64,000 nt of DNA from Stropharia rugosoannulata (Eukaryota; Basidiomycota; Agaricomycetes; Agaricales; Strophariaceae). Position numbers and translations under genes: made by a program. Below, one piece after another: positions 34,431 to 46,283 of the stretch. Where the stretch lies: assembly GCA_028532985.1 (NCBI GenBank), contig JANCIK010000004.1:558001-622000 (forward strand). The letters are read 5' to 3'. Each line of letters starts with the position of its first letter. Position 1 is the first letter of the stretch. The notes below the pieces were generated by a model that made no database searches, was not told where the DNA came from, and was given only the letters and a program-made list of their open reading frames with translations.

Positions 34431-35114
34431 TATTACCGCCCACATTCTTTATAGGTTCTACACTATACCCAGGGACTACGGGATTTTAAATTTTTTTAAT
34501 TCCATGTTTATACTCTATTGTGGCGAAGGACTACAGGATACCGTTCATTGCACATTTATTGTAGGCATATGCCACCCCCATTTAATATAGGATGCTCATG
34601 TTAGTCGTCAGTTCCGTAGTTGACCTAGTACTTTGTTTAGCAGAATTCAAACACCTACAACCATTCCAAAACTTCAGAATAAAATCATTCGTATCCTATA
34701 TCGAGTCAACCGACTCGATGTGTAAAAATGTAGCAATATATTTGGCTCGAGCAGAGTTCTGGCTTGGTTCTAGCATAAAAAAAACTATTGGATAAAACCT
34801 GAAGCTTGAAGCTGCTTGAAGTCGGCACAATTTCACTCCTGGTCATCGACTTGATCCGACGCGGCACTTGCGCCGCGCGGCTCGCCACCAGAAGAAAGAA
34901 CGCAATTAAAAGGAATCAAGAGTCTACACACTCCTACCAAGTTACCCTTGACTACTAGTGACTTACTACTTAAAGCACCAGGCTCCTCAAATGCCGGAAA
35001 AGACCGGTTAACGTTCCCACAATTAATATGATAACGTGATTGACAACGGCTTTTGCGTTTGAAGAAAGTTTGAACGCCATCCATTTACTACTACATTCCC
35101 AATTAACAGAAAAC
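34431..35114. other. spacer after copy F and promoter of the WDR53-like gene
   Basis: Begins with the family 3' flank, which appears partly twice (CCCAGGGACTACGGGAT and GGACTACAGGATACC), followed by AT-rich DNA with the upstream region of the next gene. No gene seen. Confidence 0.4.
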
Positions 35115-36515
35115 ATGGAAAAAGTTGAACTTGTTCAAGAAGTTTTCAATCTTGAGAAAACATTGATTAGTCCGACACACATCGCGTCCCTCGCATTCGG
35201 ACATGCTGGGCATCTATTTGCTGGCTCAGGTGAGTCTCCTTCGCTTTTGGACTATGCAGCCAATTTAATAACTGATCTATCTTCATTAGACGACGGGTCC
35301 TTACGCGTCTACGACCTTTCATCTTACAAGGTAATCAAGGCCGTTCGTGCTGTTGGTGCTGAGGTTTCCTCCATCGTCTGCGTTAAGAGGCCCGGGTCGG
35401 AGATACGCGATGCATGGGTTGCCCATGGACAAAAGGTCAATCTTACTAGGTATCGATCTCTGTAAAACTGGCTAACCAGTTGCCTTACAGATATCACTCT
35501 TCCAAATGGATAAACCAAAAATGATCCAGACAATTGAGGACGCATTGGTTACTCTGGAACTGGGGCAGACTGATGCAGATACGCTGAACGAGGTTGGTGG
35601 TCGATTACCATTTTTACCGAGAATGAAGTCTAATTGGTATCAGTAAGCTTGCGTTGAATCCCAACAAAAGTCACTTAGCCTTTACCATGGACTCGGGTAC
35701 TGTTGGCATCGTCGACCTCTCTGATAACTCTGTCACCAAGATGGACAAGAAACACGAGAGCGTGAGTCAAGCTGTAAGGTGTATATTAAGCCCAGTAATG
35801 ATTTCTTGTTTTTAGATAAGTTCGACTGTGAAGTTCGTGCCCGACCGACCACAGGAGCTCGTCAGTGGTGGTTATGACACCAACCTCATCCATTACGACT
35901 CCGCGCAAAATAGGGCTCTGTCTCAGCGTCAAATGGGTATGTTAACGATTGGTATGAAGGAAGACATTACTTAGTCCTGCCAGATCCAGTCAATGCGGAG
36001 GAAGGATTGGCTCTTGCGCCACCTTTTGTCATGTCGATGTCGATGTCCACGACTGGAGTCTTGGCTGCTGGAACCGCAGACGGTAGACTCTACCTGGGCT
36101 TCGGTGGGGAAAAAGGTGCCAATAAAAAGGCCAAGAAATGGGAAGGATTGGACGAGAACACTGCCCTGTTAATCAAAGTCGCTGAAGGACCTATTGTTGC
36201 ACTGTATGCATTTGTTTCTTTCGAAAATACTTGTTTTAACTAAAACTCTGCAGTGCATTTTCCGGCCCACGACAGCTGACGGTATCAACACTTATGGGTG
36301 TAGTCACTCAATACCAAATCAACTACGACAAAGCAGGTGGAAGTGTCGTTCTCCAGCAACTCTGGCAAAACGATAGCCCAGGCATCGAGAAAGTTAATGC
36401 ATTGCTGGCCGATGACAGACGCATCATAGTGGGAGGCTTTGCAAAGGATGGACGAGGCGTTATTGAGGTCTGGCGGAACGTGTCAGAAAAGAAAGTAGCA
36501 CCCCGCATTGAGTAG
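35115..36515 (+). CDS. WDR53-like WD40-repeat protein
   Basis: Start ATG 35115 (MEKVELVQEVFNLEKT), stop TAG 36513-36515, at least six short introns. Blades read LAFGHAGHLFAG, DGSLRVYDLSSYKVIKAV, LAFTMDSGTVGIVDLSD, STVKFVPDRPQELVSGGYDTNLIHYD, GVLAAGTADGRLYLGFG and IIVGGFAKDGRGVIEVWRN. The blade with RPQELVSGGYD and the overall length match animal WD repeat protein 53, a DDB1/CUL4-type adaptor candidate. Function here is inferred only from that likeness. The 3' end converges on the Tim17-like gene with about 60 bp between the stop codons. Confidence 0.75.
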
Positions 36516-36575
36516 GCTGTGATTAGTATTAGATTGTATAATTTACATAGCGTCCTGCTCGCTCAAATATCTATT

Positions 36576-37367
36576 TCAACTATCTTTCTGTTTCTCCAGT
36601 TCTATCTGTTTCTCCAACTCTTCTATCTTTTTCAAATAACCTTCTCGGGTTTTCTTCATTTTCGCGATGTATTCTTCATCGGACACGGGTATCAGGCCAA
36701 AGTATCCGAACAGGGTATCCATTCGACTTTTGCGTGGTGTTGTGTCATGAAGGCTTTTCTGTGATTCTAGAGAAGGAATTTCGACTGCCTGTCGGTTTTC
36801 TTGACTTAATTTTGATATGTACCGTAGTCTTGCTAAATTGACTTCATTATAACAGCATTGTAAGACCGATGCCACAACTGCTCCCATTATGAATCCGGGA
36901 ATGACCGCCCTTCGACCAGCTATATGTAATATTTAATTGGTTATCGCTGCAAGGAAAAATTAGGCGCACATTTAATCCCGCGAATGACAGTGCCAGCAAT
37001 ACCACCACCTATAGCACCGTCAAGTAGCTTTTCTTTTCGTATATCTGCAGGAGAGATGACCGAGGATGGCGGCGAAGATTCGCTGAGGGACGCATCTATT
37101 CCGAGTTCTCTTCGTCGTCTGGCATATTGTTCGAACGGTGCTATCCGTGTCAGCACAGGGCTAACTACACACTCGCGAGTGACTATGAAATGCAGTATAA
37201 GTGCGCATATAGGCAATAATTTGACGGAGGGACAGACCAAAAAATGTAGCACCAGTAACCGCGCTGTTTATTGCAGCTGCGGTCACGTAGATCCCTGCGT
37301 TGGGCGTCCGTTTTATAGAAGTGAAAATTCCAGTTAGTATTGCACTAGTCGACGCTGCAGGATGCAT
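36576..37367 (-). CDS. Tim17-like/TIMMDC1-like small membrane protein
   Basis: Three exons join in frame: MHPAASTSAILTGIFTSIKR from ATG 37367 up to ATFF; VTRECVVSPVLTRIAPFEQY onward through GAIGGGIAGTVIRGIK; and GRRAVIPGFIMGAVVASVLQ to the stop at 36576. About 210 residues. Hydrophobic Gly-rich segments (AAAINSAVTGATFF, GAIGGGIAGTVI, FIMGAVVASVL) with a basic REL/RRRREL loop suggest a Tim17-like inner mitochondrial membrane protein. The C-terminal third is a charged coiled coil (MKKTREGYLKKIEELEKQIE). Family assignment is tentative. It shares a 320-bp divergent promoter with dynactin p27. Confidence 0.6.
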
Positions 37368-37687
37368 GCGTTAGCATTGCTCAATATTCTGTAAAATGGA
37401 CGCGAGACGGACTTGCATATAGCTAGGGTTCCGAAGCCTATTGTCCATATTGAAGATGAGCCCATTCGGTTGGAAAAAGCAGAAAAAGAGCAGGACGTTG
37501 GCAAGACGCGGATTAAGCTGGGCGTGGCTCGCGGGAGCGTCGAGACTGTTGCCAAATTTGAGCCAAACATCAAGCTTACAGCACGAGTGGCGCAAACGCC
37601 TGCGAAGTTGCCCACAAACCTTCACTGGACCGCTTTCATCTACTTTGATTCGGGGCTCGCTCAGAAGCAAGTCCTATGTGCTGAGGA
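37368..37687. promoter_or_regulatory. divergent promoter of Tim17-like gene and dynactin p27
   Basis: 320 bp between two divergent start codons. Frames on both strands are open here, and an extra 5' coding exon of the minus gene cannot be excluded, but no splice junction convincingly joins it. Confidence 0.4.
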
Positions 37688-38431
37688 ATGCCTCCAGTAA
37701 TGTGTTGCTCGCTCCTAACGCTGAGCTTCGCAGCATCTAACTTCAACTTTCCTCCACAGCCGCGACAAGTTCACCATTCATTCAAAGGCTGTTGTATGTC
37801 AAGATATTGAGCTCAGAGGAGACATAACTATTGGGGCAGGTAGGCAGAATACCTCGACGAGAGACCTGCTCCTAAAATAACGCTTCGCAGGCACCATCGT
37901 TCATCCTAAGGTCACTATATTCGCCGTTGCAGGGCCTATATTCATCGGCAATGGCTGCATCATCGAGGAGGGCGCAATCATAATCAATAGGTCCGCATAT
38001 ATGCGCCAATAATAACAACTGCCTTATTCTTGTGCAGGAGAAAAGAAGTCATGCGTATTGGCGACGACAACCTCTTCGAAATAGGATGTCGTACGTGCTT
38101 ATATTTTATCTATACGCCACCTATTCATAAACGCTTCGAAGGCGTTGAGTGTCCGGAAATAGGAAATTTCAACACTATCTCAACTCGGGCTCGTGTCCAC
38201 CACAATGTTCGAATATCGTCTTACTGCGTGATAGGCGCGGGTTGCCTTCTTGTACCTACACAAGACGAAGTTCTCGACGACTATACCGTTGTATATGGGC
38301 CAGCTGCTGAGAAACGTGTTTGGAGCGGACGAGGGAAGATACAAGAAGCGGACCTCCGAAGGAAACATGCAGAATACCTTAGGGAAATGCTCCCCAAGTT
38401 TAACAGATTACGGCGCGGAGATGGTACATGA
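37688..38431 (+). CDS. DCTN6: dynactin subunit 6 (p27)
   Basis: Exons spliced by eye give about 178 residues. ATG 37688 reads MPPVI, then an intron with a weak donor (GTGTTG) and acceptor TCCACAG, then [20 protein letters not shown]. Later exons read [39 protein letters not shown] and [20 protein letters not shown]. The hexapeptide pattern is a left-handed parallel beta helix. [16 protein letters not shown] and the C-terminal helix ([20 protein letters not shown]) are hallmarks of dynactin p27 in the pointed-end complex, which links dynein to cargo. The first junction is the least certain part; the rest is firm. Confidence 0.85.
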
Positions 38432-38593
38432 AAGGTATATAAGCTCTATAGGTATGATTAACGCGACGTAGACTCATACAGCCTTCGACCGCTAGGGCAG
38501 AAAATGCATCAACCCTTTTAAAGGAGGTTCATCCTCGGCGAATCTTTGTGCAACGGTTATCATATGCTGTTAGAAGGAAATGAGAATAGGTGC

Positions 38594-40042
38594 TTACAAA
38601 ATATCGTTAAATTCCTCCAATTCGTCCAATGATAACGTGTGCCACTGATTTCCAGTCCGTTCTACATTCCCTTGTAACATCTCAACACGAAGACCACTCT
38701 TCAGGCACATACTCAACCATTCCCATCGAATGTTTTCTTCTGTCTCTGGCATCATTTCAGTTTTGAATAGCAGGTGGACCTTGACGCGTCTCAAGTATGG
38801 AAAGATGTCTCGATCTATAATTCTCTTCATGTTTTCATCCAGGTGCCCGACGGATGCCGCGTGTAGAAAGTTGTAGGAGACGTCTTCAATGACAATGCAT
38901 TCCAGATTGGGGTGTCGCAGCCCCGTCGGCCAGTCGATGTTTCTCCTTGCTAGTTCTTCATACTTTACCGACAGCGTTCGTAAACTCGGCCACATATCCA
39001 ATGTCCGTATCGTTTTGGGAGCATCAAGAGCAGAAAGATATTCAATTCTCTCCGACTTGAGACTGGGAAGAATGGATGTGTCGTTCTTTTGCATAATGCA
39101 GGCGCGCAGCGACGGTGCCTCAACCTTCCGAGCTTCAGTCTCGCAGTTCTCAGAAACTATGAGCGCTCGAAGTCTTGGTAAACGGTAGCGATCGCTTGTA
39201 TCCGACTGTGTCTGCCTTTGGCAAGGAAGCAACCACAACACCTCTATGTCCTGCAGAAATTTTCCAATATTGCAAAGCACGTCTCTCTCAGCTTTGACCT
39301 CCACTCGTCTGACTTGATTGTGCTTCGCTAGAGATTCTATCAAGTTGGGAAGTGAATATGACCATGGGTCAGGGTCGCAGAATGATGTTGAGAAGCTGAC
39401 AAGATTTGGACAACACAGAAATATAGACATCAACGCAATCGTATGGGCTTTTGTCCATGCATGATTGCCTTCCAAGGCCAGGTCAATTCGGATTGTGTTT
39501 TTCGCTATGGCTGTCCCGCTCTTCTTCAGTGCCGTCGATATGGCAAATGCCTGAGCGCCGCTTGCGATTCGCAGATGTTTGAACAGCAAAGGCGTGCAAA
39601 TGGTATTTAAGCGCTTGCATACAAGCGATATGGCGAGTTTATCCTTCATGGTAGCCTCGAAGCGCTGTCGTGCGCAGACGCCCCGACTGTCAAACATGAA
39701 AGCAGCCATAGATGAATAATCTTGAGTGTCATAGGCTCCTGGAATGTCGGTCGCTAGACCAATGACTGCCCCCCAAATCTCTGTTGGAAGTTCGGGTACA
39801 TGTGTCGGCGTCCAATTGTACGGTCTTGACTCTCGCGCTATTCTGTTCATTGACCCGCCTGTTAGAAAAACTCCAAAGGGGTCATTAATTGTGTCCTTGC
39901 TATTCTCATCGTGTACTTTGAAGGAGTTGCGTAGGTACTCGTTCTGCACGGAGAGATCCGTTCCCGCCATATACTCGTACATTGTCGTGTTGGACTCGGA
40001 GGATGACATCTCCTGCCAATCTCCGTATTCGGGGTCAAACAT
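38594..40042 (-). CDS. F-box-like / LRR-like protein, single exon
   Basis: One uninterrupted frame of 482 residues, ATG 40042 to TAA 38594. After a polar N-terminal region of about 80 residues comes VPELPTEIWGAVIGLATDIP, then a gap, then LAISLVCKRLNTICTPLLFKHLRIA. This is the split F-box-like motif common in mushroom proteins. The rest shows leucine-rich spacing (LPRLRALIVSENC, MWPSLRTLSVKYEEL, HPNLECIVIEDVSY). Such proteins act as substrate receptors of SCF ubiquitin ligases with SKP1 (itself at 45.2 kb). The substrate is unknown. The lack of introns contrasts with its neighbours. Confidence 0.8.
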   Translation of the reverse strand: MFDPEYGDWQEMSSSESNTTMYEYMAGTDLSVQNEYLRNSFKVHDENSKDTINDPFGVFLTGGSMNRIARESRPYNWTPTHVPELPTEIWGAVIGLATDIPGAYDTQDYSSMAAFMFDSRGVCARQRFEATMKDKLAISLVCKRLNTICTPLLFKHLRIASGAQAFAISTALKKSGTAIAKNTIRIDLALEGNHAWTKAHTIALMSIFLCCPNLVSFSTSFCDPDPWSYSLPNLIESLAKHNQVRRVEVKAERDVLCNIGKFLQDIEVLWLLPCQRQTQSDTSDRYRLPRLRALIVSENCETEARKVEAPSLRACIMQKNDTSILPSLKSERIEYLSALDAPKTIRTLDMWPSLRTLSVKYEELARRNIDWPTGLRHPNLECIVIEDVSYNFLHAASVGHLDENMKRIIDRDIFPYLRRVKVHLLFKTEMMPETEENIRWEWLSMCLKSGLRVEMLQGNVERTGNQWHTLSLDELEEFNDIL

Positions 40043-40764
40043 GGCGAGTGGTCTTGCGCAACCTAGGTTGTTTGGAAGGGGTATCCTTTGATAGTTTTCT
40101 GTCAGAATTCCCGAGGGTCAAGAAACGGGAGTATCGGTACGTATAAATGTATGAAGGTGAGACATGTATTTTCGGACATCCCCAGACACATGCAAGTTTG
40201 CCATTACAGCGTGGTCTAGTCCGATTTGGCGAATTACTTGGCTATCTAAACGCGCAAGACGCGTAGGATAAATGCTCGTCGTTCACTCCAAAAGGTTTTG
40301 TGTACAATGAAATAGCGTTGCTGCTATTTTTGCATGGATTGCCTGATAATCATAGTATATGCAATTGCAAACGTTCTGCAATAGTTCTCTGCCCAAAGCG
40401 CGGCTAACATCATAAAGACATCTCTTGAAGTGCTAAGCCAATACACAGAGATTCACAAAGAGTTCCAAAAATTCATATTCCCTGTTTTCTGATTATGTCT
40501 ATCCTCTTACCATGCGCGGACTATGGTGCCTAGATTCGAGTTGTCATTTTGTGGCACTGTGTAACTAATTGGGATAACTCCAACAAGTGAAAGCATCCTC
40601 AAAATAATCGATCACGCATTTATGCATTATGCAGCATCTTTGTTATCCGTATTGATTGTATCCACTCTGGCTGCAGCCGAACCAAACTATAACCAAACTC
40701 TTACCCGGCGTTTATTTACTAGTGACATATTCTTCTTGCCCACTGCCCTGACTTTGGGATAGCG
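40043..40764. other. divergent intergenic region
   Basis: 722 bp between the divergent F-box-like gene and the glutamine-synthetase-like gene. AT-rich; it must hold both promoters. No other gene seen. Confidence 0.4.
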
Positions 40765-43022
40765 ATGACAACAACTACGCACGCCGTGGAATCTATCGAA
40801 GACCTTTGCAAAGCGCTTAAAGGAGAAACAAAGATTAAAGTAGCTGGTATGTCTATGCTGTCTAGACCTCGACTCCGGCTTATCTCGATCTTGTTTTTGT
40901 CTTGACATAGGGGTTGACGGTAAGCTGCTATAGTATGCCTAACAAACAAGTCGATGGACTCGAGAACACTACACAGTGGATGGCGTGCTTAGGGGAAAGT
41001 TCATGGTCGGTTTTAATTAGTTGTTTGTACAGACCGTCTTGCATAACTTGCGATCTATTGGACACAGTCAACAGAGAAATTCTTAAGCGCCGCCAAGTCA
41101 GATGGGTTTGGCTTTTGCAGCGTCATCTTGTAAGTTCTTGTCTATGGGAGAGGCTGGGAGAGGTAGACTGAACCCAATGTTTTTCCTTTCAGTGGATGGG
41201 ATTTACACGACGCTGTCTATTCGCGCGAACTCCTCATATCCAACAAGGCGAATGGCTATCGTGATGTCATCGCTTCGATAGACCTGTCCTCATTCCGCCG
41301 CATCCCTTGGGAGAACAACGTACCCTTCTTCCTCGTTTCTTTCTTGGACCCAGACACAAAGGAACCGCTGACCGTCGATCCACGCGGCGTGCTGAAGGCC
41401 GCATCTGATAAAGCAGCTGCGATCGGCTTCGAGTGTTTTTCGGGAGTGGAGTACGAAGTAAGCCGCGACGTTAGTGAACCTTTTCATTCTCATAACATCC
41501 ATAGCGTTTCAGTACTTCAATTTTAAAGGTACCCCCTCCATCATTTGATAAGAAAAAACTGAAAGCTTATCCAGTCTTGCAGAAACGCCCAAATCTGTAT
41601 CTGATAAGAAGTTCACTGATCTGCAACCTCTGACACCGGGAAGTGCGTGTCAGCATACATTCTTGATTTTAGTCCAACGAGACTGATTTTTACAATTAGT
41701 GCATGGATATTCTTTGTTGAGAACCCAGTTGAATAATGAATACTTCCAGGATCTGTTCGACCAGAGTCTCTACTTTGACGTCCCTATTGAAGGACATCGT
41801 GTGTACTTTTATTTTGAGTGGAATCACTAACACGTAAATCCTCGTTTGTTTAGATACGGAAACAGGACCGGGAGTCCTAGAAACCGCGCTCGCATATACC
41901 TCCGCTCTGAGAATGGCTGACAATGCCGTCCTCTTCAAATACACCGCGAAATCGGTCGGCATGACGCACGGTGTCATGCCTAGCTTCATGGCGAAGCCGT
42001 GGAATAATGTGAGATATTCCTTTGCGCGTCTGACCGGCTTTCTTACTCTGATTTATAGCTTCCGGGATGTAGTGGGTAGGCAGGCGATCGCGCCACCATG
42101 TGATTTATGCTCACACTTCAGTAGACACGTTCACGTCTCGCTGAGGAACAAGGAAGGTCGTAACATCTTTGCAGTATCGGATGCCGAACTCAAAACTGGA
42201 CGAACGAACGCTGCGAATGAAGACACTAAGTTTATCAGCCAAGAAGCAGAGTGGTTCCTTGCTGGTGTTTTGGACGGTATTGCCGATGGTGCCTAACTAT
42301 TTTTCTTCGCCATCTTGCGTATTGACTGACGACTTTTGCTTTGCTGCAGTGATGCCCGCGGTAGGCAGTCATCCGTCGCATCGCAATGATCTTCGCTATT
42401 AACCTCTTTATTGACAGCTGGTGCCAACGATTAATGGCTATAAGCGCCTTGTTGGAGGTGAAGCGTTCTGGGCGCCGAACGCGGTCACATATGGTTACGA
42501 CTCCCGAGCTGCGTCGATCCGCATCATCTCGCCGCCTTCATGTCCTCCCGCAGCAACGCGAATGGAAATACGCATACCAGGCGCGGATATGAACCCCTAC
42601 TTCGCAATTAGCGCCATCTTACTGTTGGGCCTGCGCGGAATAAAAAAGAAGCTGACGTTGCCAGGCCCGCCGATAAGCCACTTCAGTCCTGAAGATCGCA
42701 GTAACGGAAAGGTAGGAGCACGCCGACACCTGGCGCTCGCGATGATATAGCTTAACAAGTACCTGACTAACGGTACTTTGTAGATTAAGATGTTGCCGAC
42801 ATCATTGGAAGCTGCCACGACTAGGATGATGCGTCCCGAGAGCGTTGCACGCGAGGTGTTTGGGAATGACTTTGTGGATCACTTCGGTGGGACCAGAGAA
42901 CATGAAGTCAAGCTCTGGAATCAGGCTGTGACGACTTGGGAAGGTACGAATTTTTCTTCTGAAGCAGCTGGAGTGATTCACAGTTACTTGGTTCAGTCGA
43001 ACGTTATTTGGAGCTTGCGTAA
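40765..43022 (+). CDS. glutamine synthetase-like enzyme (type I/FluG-like)
   Basis: ATG 40765 (MTTTTHAVESIEDLCKALKG) to TAA 43022, about ten exons including a 9-nt microexon at 40911-40919. Spliced exons read GVDVDGVLRGKFM, DGFGFCSVIFGWDLHDAVYS, GYRDVIASIDLSSFRRIPWE, TETGPGVLETAL, HGVMPSFMAKPW, HVHVSLRNKEG, INGYKRLVGGEAFWAPNAVT, ATRMEIRIPGADMNPYFAIS and finally WEVERYLELA. These are the catalytic-domain motifs of glutamine synthetase, including the NPY and E-R-P-type region. The type is the fungal GS-I/FluG-like branch rather than the housekeeping GS-II. It may ligate ammonia or an amine to glutamate; the true substrate is unknown. Confidence 0.88.
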
Positions 43023-43216
43023 GAGCGCATATACGCGTCGAATTTTTTAAGGAACATTTTGCAATATCCGGACATGAATCGCGTTCAGAAATTTCATAAT
43101 CGTTGTATATTCGCGTGAAGTTAATGACAATAATATTGACTCGTCTAGTATCCGACTATAAAGTGAGAGGTTGCACCTGTAAACTGGAAGAGGCAACATA
43201 ACAATTAATGCGCAGT

Positions 43217-44200
43217 CTACTTGCGGGCCTGGTTCTTGAACCATTTGATGAATTGGGGGACATCCTACGCGCCGCAGTTGGAGCTGAGAAAATAGTTGAC
43301 TGCGCATAGCGAAGCGACGTACCGAAGAGATCTTCTTGGCCATAGTACTGTCTACGAGGAAGCTGGGTATGCTGCCCCCTGGTGTACTCGAAGTCGCCAT
43401 GCGCCATTCTGTATTGCCGTTATCTAGCTCCATGACGCGCTCAACGCTGACATAGCGGCCTTTTGTGCCTTTTTCCTCAAGCTTGTGTAGTTCCTCGTCC
43501 TCTGTGAGGTCAATAGGGATCGAAACAATCAGCCTGCTCGACAGAAAGATTGATGCTCATTAGTCAATATTTCTGACTGAGAACAGGGACGCGGAGACGT
43601 ACCCGTTTCGGGGTTTCTCTTCCGTGTACGAGATGACCTGCAGCTCGGTGAACACGCGTGGGGACACAGGCGGGGTGAAAGTGTAGTACAGCGTCCAGAT
43701 CGAGGACGTGGGCGACAGCTCGCTGACTTTCGTTACTTTCTGGATCTCATGTATGAACCTGCGGATGGCAGACGGAGCAAGATGCGTGTCAGTCAGTGAT
43801 CATTGTTGGACGCGCTGACGGGGATGAAGGGGGACGTAAAGAGGCTATACGCACTGTAGCTCGTTCTCAGCCTTGTCGTGAGATAGTTTGTTCCAGAGCT
43901 GGTCGAAGGTGATCTCGCTGGGCTCGTGTTCGCTGTACCGGCAGTACCACGGGGCGCCGTCGCCGGGCAGCTTCCCGCGCGAACTGGTGTGGACGACCGA
44001 GAAGAAGGTTTTGCCTGCTTTCCAGGACGTGGTTGAGTCGATGAGCTGCTTGCCTTGTTCGATCAGGTCCGCCTCGGGAGGTATTTCTAGCGGAGACAAA
44101 AAAGGTTAAAGACAGCCAAAAACGACAAATGGGGCGCACCGGACGGCTTAAGCGGAGTAATGGTGAGCAAGGGAGTCGGGTTGGCGGTCGCGGCGGTCAT
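43217..44200 (-). CDS. DUF3074 START-like protein
   Basis: Multi-exon gene from ATG 44200 (MTAATANPTPLLTITPLKPS) to TAG 43217. Exons read EIPPEADLIEQGKQLIDSTT, SWKAGKTFFSVVHTSS, EITFDQLWNKLSHDKAENEL, FIHEIQKVTKV, TLYYTFTPPVSPRVFTELQV, LIVSIPIDLTEDEELHKLEE and DVPQFIKWFKNQARK. The motif order, strand-rich core and length match the fungal DUF3074 family, whose fold is START/SRPBCC-like and may bind a hydrophobic ligand. No signal peptide or membrane helix, so cytoplasmic. Function unknown. Confidence 0.8.
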
Positions 44201-44473
44201 GGTGGTTGCGGTTCGAGAGCAGTTGTGCTCATGGCAATGATCCCGTTTCTAACCTGTGCGCAGATTGGAAGATATTAATAACAACAAGAAGCCGGATGCT
44301 GCGATCCCTCCGTTAGGTGTGCCGGTGAGACGTAGTGAGACGTGTGGGAAACAAGAGATGTTGCACAGATGCCTAAAGACGCGTTCTGAGGCGATATTGA
44401 TGACGAAAGCAAGTTGTAATATTAATTAACATAGAGGAGAAAGAAATACAAAACTGAACACAGAGACCCACAC

Positions 44474-45062
44474 TCATGAAGAGTGCGTGCTGCTCTCGAC
44501 ATCGTTGCGGTCTACGAGACCACAGAAACGACTACGCCCGCGAGTTGATTCGTCCCGTGGCAGAACATCTCCCCGTTCGAGAACCACGCCGACGTAGGTG
44601 CGCTCGCCCATCATATACTTCTCCTTGTAGAACCGTACGAAGCCAGGGACGACGGCGTAAATGGTGTGGTCACGGCCCATTTTGACCTAAACGAGACGTA
44701 ATGGTTAGGACACGTATTTGGTTGGTCATTATACTGCTGCATACATGTTGGCCCGGGTGGAAAAGCGTGCCGCGCTGCCTGACAATAATGTTGCCTGGTA
44801 TCACCCACTGATCTGTGTGCGCGTTACAAGGTCGTTGGGCAGGATTCGGAACAAGGTCAAACTTTACCTGAGAACTTCTTGACACCCAACCGCTTTCCAG
44901 GCGAGCCTCCATGGTTGTGCACCGTGCCTCCCGCGCGTTTTGTGGCCGTACGGATGGCGCCTGGGCGAAATTAGGAAACAACGCGTGCTGGAGTCAATAG
45001 AGCGCACCGAGAACGGAAAACGGGGACCTGGCAGGACCGAGGATACGAGTCAGGAAGGACAT
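44474..45062 (-). CDS. MRPL27: mitochondrial ribosomal protein bL27m
   Basis: Four exons join in frame. ATG 45062 begins MSFLTRILGPARSPFSVLG, an Arg-rich mitochondrial presequence. AIRTATKRAGGTVHNHGGSP and GKRLGVKKFS follow, then WVIPGNIIVRQRGTLFHPGQ, then MGRDHTIYAVVPGFVRFYKE, with the stop at 44474-44476. The signature GNIIVRQRG and MGxDHT motifs are those of bacterial-type L27, which lines the peptidyl-transferase centre of the large subunit. A fungal C-terminal extension of about 45 residues follows the core. The start codon is 169 bp from the divergent SKP1 start. Confidence 0.92.
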
Positions 45063-45231
45063 GGAAGAAACAAAGCGTCAAAAAAGATCATACCCGGTAG
45101 GCCCAAGCGCGGCAGCGCCCGGCTATCACCGACGCGATATAACATGACCAATTTATAAGTTACCCTTTCCAGTCTCCTGCATCTTTCAACATCCTACCGC
45201 CCCCCACATCCGCCACCCACTCAATCGCAAA
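45063..45231. promoter_or_regulatory. bidirectional promoter, bL27m / SKP1
   Basis: 169 bp between two divergent start codons. A TTTATAAG at about 45152-45159 and pyrimidine-rich DNA just before the SKP1 ATG are the only visible promoter-like elements. Confidence 0.5.
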
Positions 45232-46011
45232 ATGGTTCTTCTCGTCACCTCAGACAATGAGCAATTCAACGCCGACAAGGAGGTTGTTGAGCGCTCGGTT
45301 CTCATCAAGAACATGCTCGAGGGTGCGCCCCCACTCCCCTGATACTGTACACCTCGTGTTCCGTTCCACTTACTTTTTATCGCGCAGATGTCGGCGAGTC
45401 TGACCAGCCCATCCCCCTGCCCAACGTCTCTTCGAGCGTGATGAAAAAGGTCGCTCTGACGTCCGTTCTCGTCGTCAAAATGCTAATCAAAAGTGCTGCG
45501 CAGGTTCTCGAGTACTGCGAACACCACCGGGGCGAGCCACTACCCTCAGCAGATGCCGATCAAAGCCAAGATGAGACCCGCAAACGCACAACTGATATCA
45601 GCGAGTGGGACCAGAAGTTCATCACTGTCGACCAGGAGATGCTGTTCGAGATTATCCTCGCCGCCAACTACCTCGACATCAAATCACTGCTGTGCGTGTA
45701 CTGCGGAGTGTGCATGTTTATTATATTCTGACATGAGACGGTAGTGATGTCGGCTGCAAAACCGTCGCGAACATGATTAAGGGAAAGACCCCAGAAGAGA
45801 TCCGCAAACTCTTCAACATCGTAAATGACTTTACCCCGGAAGAAGAGGTACGTTTTCCATTTTTTGGAGCAGACATGCTGGCGCTGAACTCTTTCCCCCC
45901 CTCGCTATCAGGCCCAGATCAAGAAGGAGAACGTAAGGACCCACAAACCACTTCTCCGCGCATGCAATGCTGATGTTATCTTGTCACTAGGAATGGGCCG
46001 AGGACCGATGA
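45232..46011 (+). CDS. SKP1: SKP1, core subunit of SCF ubiquitin ligases
   Basis: Start ATG 45232 ([20 protein letters not shown]), stop TGA 46009-46011, about 160 residues over five exons. The N-terminal BTB/POZ part reads [31 protein letters not shown] and [12 protein letters not shown]. The C-terminal F-box-binding helices read [49 protein letters not shown] and the invariant NEWAEDR end. SKP1 bridges cullin-1 and F-box proteins in the cytosol and nucleus. The window also holds F-box-like genes at 38.6-40.0 kb and 63.6 kb, but this proximity is probably chance. Confidence 0.96.
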
Positions 46012-46283
46012 TTTGCTATTTTGTTACTGTTTTCACATATCTCATGCATGGGGCTGTCTATGCTTGTACTCTGAATTATAATCTCGTATCGCATGCTTTC
46101 ATCTGAGTTTGTGCCACTCAGGCGCGTCTGAGTTTCGATTAAGTCTCAAGGAGAGAATATTACGTAAGCGTCGAGTGACGCGGAGTCATGGTGACTTGCT
46201 ATTTTCAACGAGAAGGCCAGTTGAGTTGTGTGCACCTTATCAGGCCTGCTCTGCATGCTCTTGTCTCTCCGCCACTCCCATAA
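46012..46283. other. SKP1 3' region and guanylyltransferase promoter
   Basis: 272 bp between codirectional genes. No distinct element recognised. Confidence 0.35.
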
